Shown here: in pieces, positions 1 to 8,388 of the stretch
Numbering within the stretch: the first letter of the stretch is position 1
Layout: each line of letters opens with the position of its first letter
DNA from: Sulfurimonas sp.
GTDB lineage: Bacteria; Campylobacterota; Campylobacteria; Campylobacterales; Sulfurimonadaceae
DNA: 64,000 bases
Assembly: GCF_028694605.1 (NCBI RefSeq)
Contig: NZ_JAQVKP010000003.1
Span: 1-64,000 of the forward strand
Direction of reading: 5' to 3'
Notes under the pieces: generated by a model
The model's input: only the letters and a program-made list of their open reading frames with translations
The model's database searches: none
Told to the model about the DNA's origin: nothing
Translations under genes and position numbers: made by a program

Positions 1-1
1 A

Positions 2-121
2 ATCCTTACCAACATAGCCAATATCCATAAAAATCTCAAGACTTCAAAGGAATTACAACATCTTGTCGCTGTTATCGGTGCTTACACCAAAAAAGAGCTG
101 GGTTTTATGTGCGAAAGTTGA
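2..121 (+). CDS. C-terminal fragment of an unrecognised protein, cut by the window edge
   Basis: An open frame enters from the left edge and stops at TGA 119-121, giving 39 residues ending in KKELGFMCES. Its composition (Ile, Asn, Lys, Leu, Glu) looks like real coding sequence, but I do not recognise a family. Its end overlaps the 3' end of the opposing RelE-like toxin gene by about 40 bp. That is unusual and suggests that a rearrangement joined the two genes. It could also be a chance open frame. Confidence 0.35.
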   Translation: MLTNIANIHKNLKTSKELQHLVAVIGAYTKKELGFMCES

Positions 122-330
122 GTAATAATTCTAAAACCACCGCTCTTGCCTGTCGGGATGGATAAATTTTTGACTCTTTTTTTAAAAAGGTTAAATCCTA
201 GATGAACCCCAAAATCTTTTGAAGACTCTATCTCATCAATAGCTCCTCTTAAATCTGATTTTAAAAGTTTAAATTTTTTTGATAATGATTTTGCCTCTTT
301 TAAAAAGTTGTCACTATACTCAATTATCAA
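82..330 (-). CDS. RelE/ParE-family toxin, probably 3'-truncated
   Basis: The N-terminal 72 residues look like an mRNA-interferase-fold toxin: two Lys-rich helices, then the basic strand FKKRVKN and the GKSGGFRII strand typical of this family. Complete members usually continue for 20-30 residues with further beta strands carrying catalytic residues. Here, after GGFRIIT, the frame gives only a short unrelated tail (QLSHIKPSSFLV) and stops. Neither other frame restores a family-like end. The gene overlaps the 3' end of the Phd-type antitoxin gene by 11 bp, so the pair is an operon with the antitoxin first. The toxin is probably inactive or weakened. Confidence 0.75.
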   Translation of the reverse strand: MIIEYSDNFLKEAKSLSKKFKLLKSDLRGAIDEIESSKDFGVHLGFNLFKKRVKNLSIPTGKSGGFRIITQLSHIKPSSFLV

Positions 331-607
331 GCTCGCTCCAAAGTTTTTCTATAGGTTGAATTCTGCCTGATTTTACATCCTCAAGTCCTGCTTGAATTGA
401 TTTTATTATCTCATTGGCTTCTACTAACTTCAAAGCTTCTGCCATTTTTTCATACTCATCTTTAGAAATAAGTACCGCTTCGACTTTGTTGTTTTTTAAA
501 ATTGCTAGTTTTTCTACCGCATGCTCTCTGATTTGCCCAAGATATGAGCCGAATTTTTTCGCAAAATCAGATGACGGTATAAGTTCGTTTGTCGCGTATG
601 ATACCAC
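320..607 (-). CDS. Phd/YefM-family antitoxin
   Basis: A 95-residue protein with the Phd/YefM layout. The N-terminal DNA-binding part (IPSSDFAKKFGSYLGQI) is followed by AILKNNKVEAVLISKDEYEKM, the usual beta hairpin and helix, and then a charged C-terminal toxin-binding tail. It would bind its own promoter and neutralise the RelE/ParE-like toxin encoded just downstream with an 11-bp overlap. The ATG lies behind an AAGGAG-like ribosome site. A second, clearly different Phd-type gene lies at 60998-61273. Confidence 0.88.
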   Translation of the reverse strand: MVSYATNELIPSSDFAKKFGSYLGQIREHAVEKLAILKNNKVEAVLISKDEYEKMAEALKLVEANEIIKSIQAGLEDVKSGRIQPIEKLWSELDN

Positions 608-687
608 AATATACTCCTTGATATTTTCCGTAAGATTTTACTCTACTATAACTTAGATATATCTTTTTGCAATTTGACGATTATATT

Positions 688-1821
688 TTACCCCACCATC
701 CAAACCAAAACACTCCCTACTGCGAGACCGCCGAAAGTTCCTATGATGTAGCCCATGATAGCCATCAATGCGCCGACTCCCGCTAACGCTTTGTTGTATG
801 AAGCTGCAAGTATGGAGGCGGATGCCACTCCGCCTATGTTTGCCAAAGAGGCGACGGCTATGCTAAAGAGATCGAGCTTAAATAGTTTCGCACCTGCCAC
901 CATGATAAGAGCATGAATCACTAAGATACAAAATCCTGCAAAGACATAAACGCCCACACCGCTGAAGTTTTCAAACAACGCTTTTGAGCCGATAAGGGCT
1001 ATGAGCATGTAGAGCATGGTTGTTGCAACCTCGCTTGAGCCGTTAATGGTTCTTAGCCTTGTAAAAGAGCCTGCAACACCAAGCAGAGTGGCTAAAATCA
1101 CGGTAGTTGTCGTATAGTTTAAAATCTCAAAACCGCTTGAAGCCAAAAGATTGACCAAAAATGCAACGGCAATAGACAAAAGCACGATAAACCAGTATCT
1201 TTTTGCGCCGATGGTGCAGGCACACCCTATCATGGAGAGTTTTGCCATCTGCTCATGCGAGGCGGTAAAGTTGTTAAAAGCATGTGCAAAAGGGGTTAAA
1301 AAGAGCAAAAACATAATCCAAATCGTATAGTTTACGCTATCGACGATAAGCGCATATCCAAAAGCCTCTTGACCCACGCCAAGAGCGGAGCCGACCGCCA
1401 CCATGTTTGCCACACCGCCCATCCAGCTTCCGCTCAACGCCCCAAATGCAGAAGCGATTTTGGCATCAAAACCAAATATAAAAGAGACTGCTATAAACCC
1501 CATCGCAATAGAGAAAACAGCCAGAGCATAGGCGATAAGAAGATGTTTTCCAAGCTTAAAAAAATCCCTCAAATCAACCTGCAAAAGCATCAAAAAGAGC
1601 ATGGCGGGGAGAAGGTTTTTTTTCGTATTTTCATAGATAGCGTCAATAGCTTCATTTTGTGCAAAAACTCCAAATGAAGCCAGCGCCATACTAAAGAGAT
1701 ATATCATAACCACCGCAGGGACAAATCTAAAGAGCTTTAGCTTGCTTTTTTGTTCAATAAGCGCAATCAAAGCCGCCAAAAATGCCAAAGAGAAGAGATA
1801 TGGAAGCGGCGAACCAATCAT
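688..1821 (-). CDS. DUF819-family integral membrane protein
   Basis: A polytopic membrane protein of 377 residues with about ten hydrophobic segments and the Gly/Ala-rich internal repeats of the DUF819 (YjcL-like) family. Examples are SGSWMGGVANM near the middle and ASLANIGGVASASILAASY near the C-terminus, which resemble the paired repeats of secondary transporters. The substrate is unknown. I place the start at ATG 1821 rather than an in-frame codon at 1839: it overlaps the amidase stop as ATGA and sits 6 nt behind AAGGG. It is therefore translationally coupled to the upstream amidase gene. Confidence 0.85.
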   Translation of the reverse strand: MIGSPLPYLFSLAFLAALIALIEQKSKLKLFRFVPAVVMIYLFSMALASFGVFAQNEAIDAIYENTKKNLLPAMLFLMLLQVDLRDFFKLGKHLLIAYALAVFSIAMGFIAVSFIFGFDAKIASAFGALSGSWMGGVANMVAVGSALGVGQEAFGYALIVDSVNYTIWIMFLLFLTPFAHAFNNFTASHEQMAKLSMIGCACTIGAKRYWFIVLLSIAVAFLVNLLASSGFEILNYTTTTVILATLLGVAGSFTRLRTINGSSEVATTMLYMLIALIGSKALFENFSGVGVYVFAGFCILVIHALIMVAGAKLFKLDLFSIAVASLANIGGVASASILAASYNKALAGVGALMAIMGYIIGTFGGLAVGSVLVWMVG

Positions 1822-2480
1822 TTTTGCCCTTGTTTGCATGGAGCATATTTAAAACCGCTTACATTTGCTCTAAGTTCATCCATAAACCTTTGCGAAGGGT
1901 CATCTTTGTGTGTTCTGTAGCCTTCGTCTCTCTCAAGCCAGAGTTCATGCCCCTCAAAACATCTATACTCATAATGCCCTATAAGATACTCTATGCTTCC
2001 AAAGCGTTTTTGAAGTTCTTTGACAAGGGCAATATTTGCCTCCAGCTGCTCTTTTGTGAGGTTGTCCGCACTGTTTTGCCCACCGACGTTTTCTATACCG
2101 ATGGAGTTGTAGTTCAGTCCTATAACATGGCGCGCCATCACGTCAAGGGGCATAAGCTGATGGATGGTTCCGTCTCTCTCAACCATAAAATGGGCGGAGA
2201 CATTGACCGCTCCGCCGTTGTTGATATCGGCTCTGATGCTCGGCAATGTCTCAGAGGCAAACCGAGAAAGCGAATCGTTAAAATCATCTATCGCCGTATG
2301 GTGAATCACAATGATTTTTGGGACTATCTTTATATATTGTACATCTAAGGCGTAGTGTGACTTAATATATTTTTTCGTCAACTCCACCCTTGTTTCTCCA
2401 AATTCTATGGGGGTTTGTTTTATCTCTAAAGCTGCTAAAAAAAGCGGTAAAAAAAGGAGAAATAGTAAAAATTTACCCAT
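1818..2480 (-). CDS. N-acetylmuramoyl-L-alanine amidase (Amidase_2 family)
   Basis: A 220-residue exported peptidoglycan amidase. It has an N-terminal signal peptide (about residues 1-17, FLLFLLFLPLFLAALE), then the Amidase_2 core. That core shows the zinc-binding IVIHHTA motif near residue 55, the SAHFMVERDG strand near 96, and a later GHYEYRC segment carrying a further expected zinc ligand. The enzyme cleaves the bond between muramic acid and the stem peptide in the periplasm. A TATAAT -10 box on this strand lies at 2506-2511. The stop codon overlaps the start of the DUF819 gene. Confidence 0.9.
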   Translation of the reverse strand: MGKFLLFLLFLPLFLAALEIKQTPIEFGETRVELTKKYIKSHYALDVQYIKIVPKIIVIHHTAIDDFNDSLSRFASETLPSIRADINNGGAVNVSAHFMVERDGTIHQLMPLDVMARHVIGLNYNSIGIENVGGQNSADNLTKEQLEANIALVKELQKRFGSIEYLIGHYEYRCFEGHELWLERDEGYRTHKDDPSQRFMDELRANVSGFKYAPCKQGQK

Positions 2481-2505
2481 AAAAAAACCTTAAGAAAAGT
2501 TTCAT

Positions 2506-2511
2506 ATTATA
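2506..2511 (-). promoter_or_regulatory. -10 box of the amidase/DUF819 operon
   Basis: Reading the minus strand, a perfect TATAAT lies 26 bp before the amidase ATG in the short divergent intergenic region. No clear -35 box is seen, as is common in Campylobacterota, where a T-rich upstream stretch replaces it. Confidence 0.5.
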
Positions 2512-2569
2512 CCAAATACTATACCGACTTTTATCTCTTTTTAATTGGTACGGGTATATCATCCTACTT

Positions 2570-2947
2570 ATGAGCACACTTTCCATAATTAAGCAAAATC
2601 TTCTCCACGAACCGCTGAGTTCGGATGCGCTTAGACTTGCGCACGGTATTTACAATACCTATATCCAGCAGGATGAAGAGTCTCCTATGGAGATAAAAAT
2701 CGCCAATTTTTACAAACTTCTCCGCCTTGAGCCGTGCGAAGAGTCTATCAACAAAATCCAAGAGCTGTTTGAAGAGCTCAACGAACCTCTTGCCGTAAAA
2801 AATTTTGAATTTAGAGGCGAGAAGACGCAACTCAAATTTGTTCAGTTTTGCACCTACAAAATTACCAAAGAGAGCATAATTATCGAAATAAACCCCGAAT
2901 ATCTGCATGTTCAAAGAGAGTATATGTTAGACTTCTTCCTATTTTAA
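2570..2947 (+). CDS. Conserved hypothetical protein upstream of the exonuclease
   Basis: A 125-residue soluble, acidic protein with no signal peptide and no domain that I recognise. It is mostly predicted helix, followed by a C-terminal strand-rich part (EFRGEKTQLKFVQFCTYKI). Only 14 bp separate it from the TTG start of the DEDDh exonuclease gene, so the two are probably cotranscribed. It is divergent from the amidase gene. The ATG has only a weak ribosome site. A function in nucleic acid metabolism is possible from context only. Confidence 0.7.
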   Translation: MSTLSIIKQNLLHEPLSSDALRLAHGIYNTYIQQDEESPMEIKIANFYKLLRLEPCEESINKIQELFEELNEPLAVKNFEFRGEKTQLKFVQFCTYKITKESIIIEINPEYLHVQREYMLDFFLF

Positions 2948-2961
2948 AGAAGAGAAAAGAT

Positions 2962-3705
2962 TTGGCAAAAAAATATATCATACTCGATACGGAAACAACA
3001 GGAACGGGTGAACAAGACAGAGTTATACAGTTAGGTTTTATGGTGCTGGGTGCAAAAGAGGTGGAGGTTTATAACGAGTATTGCGCATGCGATGTTCCCA
3101 TCAGTTTTGGTGCAATGGAGACACACGGCATAACCCCAGAGATGCTTGAGGGCAAACCCGCCTGCAAGGAGAGCAGCGCTTACAAAAAGCTGCTTGAACT
3201 CAACAGCAACGAAAACTACCTCATCATCCATAACGCAAAGTTTGATATAGAAATGCTCAAAAAAGAGGGCTTTGTGCCACAAATGCAAGTAATCGACACC
3301 CTGCGTGTCGCAAAACATCTGCTCCCGGACGAAGAGGCGCACCGATTGCAGTATTTTCGGTACAAAATGGAGCTTTACAAAGAGGAGAAGAAAGAGGCTG
3401 ACCTTCTTGGCATAGAGATAAAAGCGCATGATGCTATCGGGGATGTGCTTGTTTTAAAACTTTTATTAAGCCGTCTAAAAGAGCTTACAACAGCACAGTT
3501 TCAAGGCAAAAATCCGGTTACCAAGATGGTAGAACTCACCGCAACACCCATCTTGATTAAATCTTTCAATTTTGGAAAGTACAAAGGCAAAACATTGGAA
3601 GAGGTAGCTTCAAGCGATGCTGCTTATCTTAGATGGATGCTCAGTTCCATGGAGAAAATCGACGAAGATTTGAAGTACTCTATCAATAGAGTTTTAAGTG
3701 TATAA
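2962..3705 (+). CDS. DEDDh 3'-5' exonuclease with C-terminal DUF3820-like domain
   Basis: A 247-residue exonuclease of the DnaQ/RNase T superfamily. All five catalytic positions are visible: IILDTETTGTG (D and E) at the N-terminus, HNAKFDIEML (second D), and HDAIGDVLV (general-base H and last D). After residue about 195 comes a short FNFGKYKGKTLEEVA segment typical of DUF3820, often fused to such nucleases. The open frame extends upstream to 2848 but overlaps the preceding gene there. TTG 2962, behind AAGAAGAGAAAAGA, places the DTETTG strand at the N-terminus as in relatives. Confidence 0.88.
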   Translation: MAKKYIILDTETTGTGEQDRVIQLGFMVLGAKEVEVYNEYCACDVPISFGAMETHGITPEMLEGKPACKESSAYKKLLELNSNENYLIIHNAKFDIEMLKKEGFVPQMQVIDTLRVAKHLLPDEEAHRLQYFRYKMELYKEEKKEADLLGIEIKAHDAIGDVLVLKLLLSRLKELTTAQFQGKNPVTKMVELTATPILIKSFNFGKYKGKTLEEVASSDAAYLRWMLSSMEKIDEDLKYSINRVLSV

Positions 3706-3720
3706 AGGGTACCTCTAAAG
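3703..3720 (+). repeat. Diverged copy of a recurring GGGCACCTCTAAA motif
   Basis: TAAAGGGTACCTCTAAAG overlaps the stop of the exonuclease gene. It differs slightly from the identical 19-mers at 6452-6470 and 61334-61352. All three lie at the 3' border of a gene. Confidence 0.4.
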
Positions 3721-3724
3721 TTAG

Positions 3725-5065
3725 TTAGGTTTGGTATAATCCAAACAACACAAACAACACAAAGGCAACTCCTCCACTGATAAGAGCATAAGGAAGCTGC
3801 GTATTTACATGCTCTATAAGTTCACAGTCACTCGCCATTGAAGAGATTATTGTCGTGTCTGAGATAGGCGAGCAGTGGTCTCCAAACACCCCTCCGGAGA
3901 TAACCGCACCGATGCAAAGTGCCACATTTGCGTCCATAGCAACTGCCATAGGAAGAGCGATGGGAATCATGATGCTAAATGTCCCCCAGCTTGTACCTGT
4001 TGCAAAAGAGATTACGGAACCTATAAGAAAAATTACTGCCGCCAAAAAAGTTACACTTAGATTTTGAGTAGCAAGCGATGCCAGATAGTGTCCGGTTTTA
4101 AGCTCTGTCGTTATTTCGCCTATCGCAAATGCAAAAAGAAGTATCATGGCGATAGGTACAAGTTTCCATGCTCCATCAAGTGCGGTTTTACTCCAAATGG
4201 AAAGTGACATATTTTTTGTGCCTACAAAGTAAAATAGCGTAAAAAACAGCACTGTAAGCATGGTATAAAAGATAGAACTTGAACCGCTCCCTTTGAGTAT
4301 ATCTCCGCCACCGGTTATATATAAAAACACAAAGACCAAAAGCACCATCAAAGCTATAGGCAAAAGCATATAAAACATACTTGCGCCATTGCTTGTTATC
4401 TCTATATCTCTAGGCGTATATTTTGTATTTTTCATAGCACCGATATCTATATTAAACCAAATGAACAAAAATGTAACTAGGAGTGCCGCCATAGAGTAAA
4501 AGTTATAAAAAACAGCATCAATCAAGATATCAATAGCATTGACATCTATAACTCCCAGAGATATTTGAGTAGCTATAAGCCCCAAAAGAAGCGCACCCCA
4601 ACCGTTTAAAATGATAAGCGAGCTAATGGGTGCGGATGTCGAGTCGCAAACAAAAGCAAGTTTGGCACTTGGGATTTTATATTTTTGGCAAAACGGTTTG
4701 CCTACCGCTCCGGCAATAAGCGAAGTAATGGAGGATTCAACAAAGATAACAACACCTATAAAGTAGCTTAGCATCAAAGCGGCGCGAGGCGATTTAACCA
4801 ATCCTGCTTTATGTTGCATAAAATCAACAAAGCCCTCTATCCCGCCAGACCTTTCGATTAATGCCATGATGCTCCCGACCAAAACGGCAAAAGCCAAAGT
4901 TTTAAGTATCCAAGGCTCTAAAAGCAGCGTGAAAAATAGTTTAACAATAGTTTCAAGCGATGCGAAAAGGGAAAAATCATGAAGTATAAATGCGCCGAGC
5001 GCTATTCCGCCAAAAAGCGAGAGCATAACATTTCTCGTCCAAAGCGAGAGCGCAATGGCAAGCAC
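3725..5065 (-). CDS. NhaC-family Na+/H+ antiporter
   Basis: A polytopic inner-membrane protein of 446 residues or more, with about eleven hydrophobic segments and NhaC-family hallmarks. These include the STSAPISSLIILNGWGALL region, the FATGTSWGTFSIMIPIALPMA segment, and GGVFGDHCSPISDTTIISSMAS near the C-terminus, the most conserved motif of the family. The role is exchange of sodium (or an amino-acid-like solute) for protons. GTG 5065 is the first standard start codon but has no ribosome site. The frame continues upstream through IELSALSLLPSV, where an ATA at 5096-5098 may be the real start. It follows the GNAT gene closely and is probably cotranscribed with it. Confidence 0.88.
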   Translation of the reverse strand: MLAIALSLWTRNVMLSLFGGIALGAFILHDFSLFASLETIVKLFFTLLLEPWILKTLAFAVLVGSIMALIERSGGIEGFVDFMQHKAGLVKSPRAALMLSYFIGVVIFVESSITSLIAGAVGKPFCQKYKIPSAKLAFVCDSTSAPISSLIILNGWGALLLGLIATQISLGVIDVNAIDILIDAVFYNFYSMAALLVTFLFIWFNIDIGAMKNTKYTPRDIEITSNGASMFYMLLPIALMVLLVFVFLYITGGGDILKGSGSSSIFYTMLTVLFFTLFYFVGTKNMSLSIWSKTALDGAWKLVPIAMILLFAFAIGEITTELKTGHYLASLATQNLSVTFLAAVIFLIGSVISFATGTSWGTFSIMIPIALPMAVAMDANVALCIGAVISGGVFGDHCSPISDTTIISSMASDCELIEHVNTQLPYALISGGVAFVLFVLFGLYQT

Positions 5066-5099
5066 AGAGGGAAGAAGTGAGAGCGCAGAGAGTTCTATG

Positions 5100-5723
5100 C
5101 TAAAACTCTATAGAGAGCAGTACCAGACCGACTCTGCCAAAAATCTCTTTGTAAGGCTCACACTCCTTCTCTTTTATAACTCCAAATCCGAGTTTTTTAT
5201 AGTAAAGCAGTGTCTCAAGTGAGCCTATTTCTACGATAGTTTGCGCTATGCGGTACCCTTTGAGCCTCGCATTTAAGAGACTTTTTTGCATAAGGGCTTT
5301 TAAGATACCGACATCCATAAACCCTTCAACCTCTTCCATATAGTCAAAAACAAGTGTTCTGCTGTTGAGCGCAAAACCGCAAATCTCCATCAGTCCAAAG
5401 TACTCGCTCTCCTCACCGTTAACACCTATCTCGCTCAGAGCACTCAAAAAAGTCTCTTTTGTGATAAGCCGAGGCTCATAACTTGCAAGAGAACCGACAC
5501 ATTTCCCATCAATCTCGGCAATTAAAAAATTAGTATAGTGGCAAGAAGATTTTGCAGTGGTAATTGTTAATTTTTCTATATTTTTTAAAATCTCTTCATC
5601 GCTGGAAGTTTTGAAAATAAGGTCATAAACACCTATCTTCTTGTCAGCTCTAGTACTTTGTAAAACCATTTGTGCTAAAAACGATGCGTCAGCACTAGTC
5701 GCTTTTCTTATGTTAATACCCAT
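5100..5723 (-). CDS. GNAT-family N-acetyltransferase
   Basis: A 207-residue protein with the GNAT fold. The N-terminal IRKATSADASFLAQM opening is followed by the central strand FLIAEIDGKCVGSLASYE, and the C-terminal acetyl-CoA region ends in ETLLYYKKLGFGVIKE, the usual YxKxGF motif. It would transfer an acetyl group from acetyl-CoA to an unknown amine. The acceptor cannot be inferred from the sequence. It lies immediately upstream of the NhaC-type antiporter gene, with at most a couple of bases between the stop and the possible ATA start there. Confidence 0.8.
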   Translation of the reverse strand: MGINIRKATSADASFLAQMVLQSTRADKKIGVYDLIFKTSSDEEILKNIEKLTITTAKSSCHYTNFLIAEIDGKCVGSLASYEPRLITKETFLSALSEIGVNGEESEYFGLMEICGFALNSRTLVFDYMEEVEGFMDVGILKALMQKSLLNARLKGYRIAQTIVEIGSLETLLYYKKLGFGVIKEKECEPYKEIFGRVGLVLLSIEF

Positions 5724-5785
5724 AAACCTTTTTCCGTAATCTCAAAATTAATCTGTTTCACATTTTGGTAATAGTAACATACTTT

Positions 5786-6481
5786 ATGGTAAAAAGTTTC
5801 TTAATTATTATAATTTGTCAAATCTTTATTTTTGCAAGCGAGCAGGTGGTTCTGGTCATTGCCGATGAGTATAATTCGACAAAGGCGGAGCTATTTTGTT
5901 TTGAGCAAAATAGACAGGTTTTAGGTCATATAGAGGTAAATTTAGGTCAAAACGGGCTAGGCTTTGGGATTGGGGATGTTGCGCTTATGCAAAAAAGTGC
6001 TCCTCTTAAACAAGAGGGTGATAAAAAAGCGCCTATTGGCATTTTTACTCTGGATTTTCTTTTTGGATACGAAGCAAACAGTTTGCTTAAAATGCCATAT
6101 CTTCACGCAACAAAAGAGCTTATCTGCGTTGATGATACGGAGTCAAAATTTTACAATCAGATTATAAAAAAACCTTATGACATGCCAAAAAGTTTTGAAG
6201 AGATGCGGCGAAATGACGGACAGTATGAGCTTGGCATCACGGTAGGTCACAATAAAGAGCAGTTCTACAAAAGGGGTTCTTGTATCTTTATCCACGTGCA
6301 AATAGGAGAAAATGCACCGACAGCGGGATGCACTTCAATGCGGCTTGAAGATTTGCAAAAAATCGCTTCTTGGCTTGATATAAGCAAAAAACCCATTCTC
6401 ATACAAATCACAAAAGCGCAAAAAGAGGAAGTTTTAAAACTCTACCCAAAGTTAAGGGCACCTCTAAAAATAGAAGAGTAA
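5786..6481 (+). CDS. L,D-transpeptidase (YkuD family)
   Basis: An exported cysteine transpeptidase of about 231 residues. The signal peptide (MVKSFLIIIICQIFIFA) supports the ATG at 5786 over the one at 5765. The YkuD core shows KKAPIGIF (product-release strand) and the active-site region FIHVQIGENAPTAGCTSM, with the catalytic Cys in TAGC and its partner His in FIHV. It makes 3-3 crosslinks or attaches or trims peptidoglycan peptides in the periplasm. Its last codons contain the recurring 19-mer at 6452-6470. It converges on argS with no gap. Confidence 0.88.
   Translation: MVKSFLIIIICQIFIFASEQVVLVIADEYNSTKAELFCFEQNRQVLGHIEVNLGQNGLGFGIGDVALMQKSAPLKQEGDKKAPIGIFTLDFLFGYEANSLLKMPYLHATKELICVDDTESKFYNQIIKKPYDMPKSFEEMRRNDGQYELGITVGHNKEQFYKRGSCIFIHVQIGENAPTAGCTSMRLEDLQKIASWLDISKKPILIQITKAQKEEVLKLYPKLRAPLKIEE
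6452..6470 (+). repeat. Recurring 19-mer, copy inside the L,D-transpeptidase 3' end
   Basis: TTAAGGGCACCTCTAAAAA is identical to 61334-61352. Here it encodes the C-terminal residues LRAPLK of the L,D-transpeptidase. It may be the end of a small mobile element that contributed the protein tail. Confidence 0.55.
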
Positions 6482-8077
6482 CTACTCCTCTTCTTTGCTC
6501 ATATAATCTTTTGCGGCAATTCCCATAAGAGAGAGACCCGTCTTAAGAGACAATCCTACAATCATAAGAAGCTTAAGGAGTTTCGCCTCATCCTCTGTGC
6601 CGATAATTCTGCAATCATAGTAAAACTTATGAAGCGATGCAGCAAGTGATTTTAGATACTCCGGGAGTTTCTGCACCTGTCTTGTAGCAAAAGCATCCTC
6701 AACGATTTCAGGTAAAAGAAGCGCATCAAACATTAAAATATCTGCCGCTTCATCAAGATTTTTAAGCGTTGCAGCCATAATCTCTTCTTCACTCAAATCA
6801 CTCTTTAAAAGTAGCGTTTTGATACGTGCATGTGCGTACTGAATATAAAAAATCGGGTTAGAGCTGTCTTGCTTTTTAAATTCGGCCAAGTCAAACTCCA
6901 ATGCCGTATCGCTTTTTTTGGAAGCAAAGATAAATCTTAGCGCATCCGCTCCAATCTCTTCTACAATATCGTTCATAAGGATAACATTGCCGGCACGCTT
7001 GCTCATCTTGTATGGTTCGCCGTCTTTTAAAAGACTCACCATCTGTGAGAGCTGCACTTCAAGTTTAGAGCTGTCATACCCCAAAAACTCCACTGCCGCT
7101 TTTACTCTGGCGATATAGCCATGATGGTCAGCTCCCCAGATATTGATATAGTGGTCATACCCACGCTCAAACTTCTGGTTATGATAGACTATATCGCCTG
7201 CAAGATAGGTCGGTCGCCCATCTTCACGTACAACAACTCTATCGCTGTCATCACCCTTTTGAGAAGATGCGATAAAGATTTTGTCATCTTTTTTATAGAT
7301 GCCCTCTCCCATCTTTGCCATAACTCTCTCCCAATCATCATAGAGAGAAGACTCATAGACAAAAGTATCGAAAAAGATGTTTGTAGCACCCAAATCCCTT
7401 TTGATAATCTCCATAACACCGTCTTTTGCCCAGATGGCAAGCTCTTTTTGGCGAGATTCATCACTTAAAATCTCTATGCCAAACTTCTCTACCGCCTCTA
7501 GTGCCAGCGGTGCAAGATACTCTCCTCTGTAGTAGCTCTGCGGGTACTCAACACTCTCTTTGAGTATATTTTCACGCCCGTAAAGCTGTATGGAAAGCCC
7601 CAGCAAATCTATCTGATTGCCGGCATCGTTTACATAGTACTCAGCTGTTATATCATAGCCCAAGTGCTTTGCCAGTCTATAAAGAGTGTCTCCGTAAACT
7701 GCACCTCTGGCGTGCCCTATATGAAGCGGTCCCGTTGGATTTGCACTGACAAATTCCAAAAGAATCTTCTCTTTTTTCTCCCCTTTTGCAAACTCATGAG
7801 GATTTTGCAATGCCCATGCAGCGTACTCGCTTAAAAAATCTTCGCTTAAACGGAAATTGAGATACCCTTTGACAGAGTCAACTTTTCCAAAAACATTGCT
7901 ATCTTCAAAAGAGGATGCAAGTTCATCGGCGATTTTCATAGGGGATTGCTTTAACTCTTTTGCCAAGGAGAAAGCTATTGGGGTAGCAAAGTGACCAAAA
8001 GAGCGGTCACGAGGCTTTTCTAAAACAACTTCACGACCAAACTTTTCGCGCAAAAGCGCCGATACTCGTTGTTTCAA
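6482..8077 (-). CDS. argS: Arginyl-tRNA synthetase
   Basis: A 531-residue class I aminoacyl-tRNA synthetase that charges tRNA-Arg. The HIGH signature (GPLHIGHARGAVYGD) is at residues 119-122 and the KMSK loop (YKMSKRAGNVI) at about 357-360. The N-terminal Add-1 domain covers about residues 1-75 and the helical anticodon-binding DALR domain with AHARI covers the last 120. Length and domain order are normal. The gene lies directly downstream of tatA, with a 3-bp gap, on the same strand. Confidence 0.97.
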   Translation of the reverse strand: MKQRVSALLREKFGREVVLEKPRDRSFGHFATPIAFSLAKELKQSPMKIADELASSFEDSNVFGKVDSVKGYLNFRLSEDFLSEYAAWALQNPHEFAKGEKKEKILLEFVSANPTGPLHIGHARGAVYGDTLYRLAKHLGYDITAEYYVNDAGNQIDLLGLSIQLYGRENILKESVEYPQSYYRGEYLAPLALEAVEKFGIEILSDESRQKELAIWAKDGVMEIIKRDLGATNIFFDTFVYESSLYDDWERVMAKMGEGIYKKDDKIFIASSQKGDDSDRVVVREDGRPTYLAGDIVYHNQKFERGYDHYINIWGADHHGYIARVKAAVEFLGYDSSKLEVQLSQMVSLLKDGEPYKMSKRAGNVILMNDIVEEIGADALRFIFASKKSDTALEFDLAEFKKQDSSNPIFYIQYAHARIKTLLLKSDLSEEEIMAATLKNLDEAADILMFDALLLPEIVEDAFATRQVQKLPEYLKSLAASLHKFYYDCRIIGTEDEAKLLKLLMIVGLSLKTGLSLMGIAAKDYMSKEEE

Positions 8078-8080
8078 TGG

Positions 8081-8329
8081 TTACGCTTGTGTTGTAGTTT
8101 TTGGAGTTTGAGCTGCCGCTGTTGTCTCTGTCGGCTCTACTTTTTTAGGAGCATCGCTTTGTGCAGTTTTTACCTCATCACCATCAACTTCATCACTCTT
8201 CATCTCAGCTTTAAAGTTTTTGATTCCCTTACCGATTCCCTTTGCTAACTCAGGTATCTTTTTTGCTCCAAAAAGTAAAACTACAATTGCTAGTATTACC
8301 AGTAATTCTTGTCCGCTAGGCATTCCCAT
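8081..8329 (-). CDS. tatA: Sec-independent protein translocase subunit TatA/E
   Basis: An 82-residue protein with the classical TatA layout: a short N-terminal membrane helix ([16 protein letters not shown]), the [17 protein letters not shown] hinge and amphipathic helix, and a charged, disordered tail rich in Thr, Glu and Lys. It forms the pore-forming subunit of the twin-arginine export system in the inner membrane. It is linked to argS downstream, and gmk lies upstream on the same strand after a 59-bp gap. Confidence 0.92.
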   Translation of the reverse strand: MGMPSGQELLVILAIVVLLFGAKKIPELAKGIGKGIKNFKAEMKSDEVDGDEVKTAQSDAPKKVEPTETTAAAQTPKTTTQA

Positions 8330-8388
8330 ATTTTATTCCTTCTTTAAATTTAAGTCCAAAATTATAGCCAAATATGCTGTAATTTTTA

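Noticed and set aside
1782-2348. 188-residue plus-strand frame
   Set aside because: It lies antisense to the amidase, which has clear catalytic motifs; the frame has no domain.
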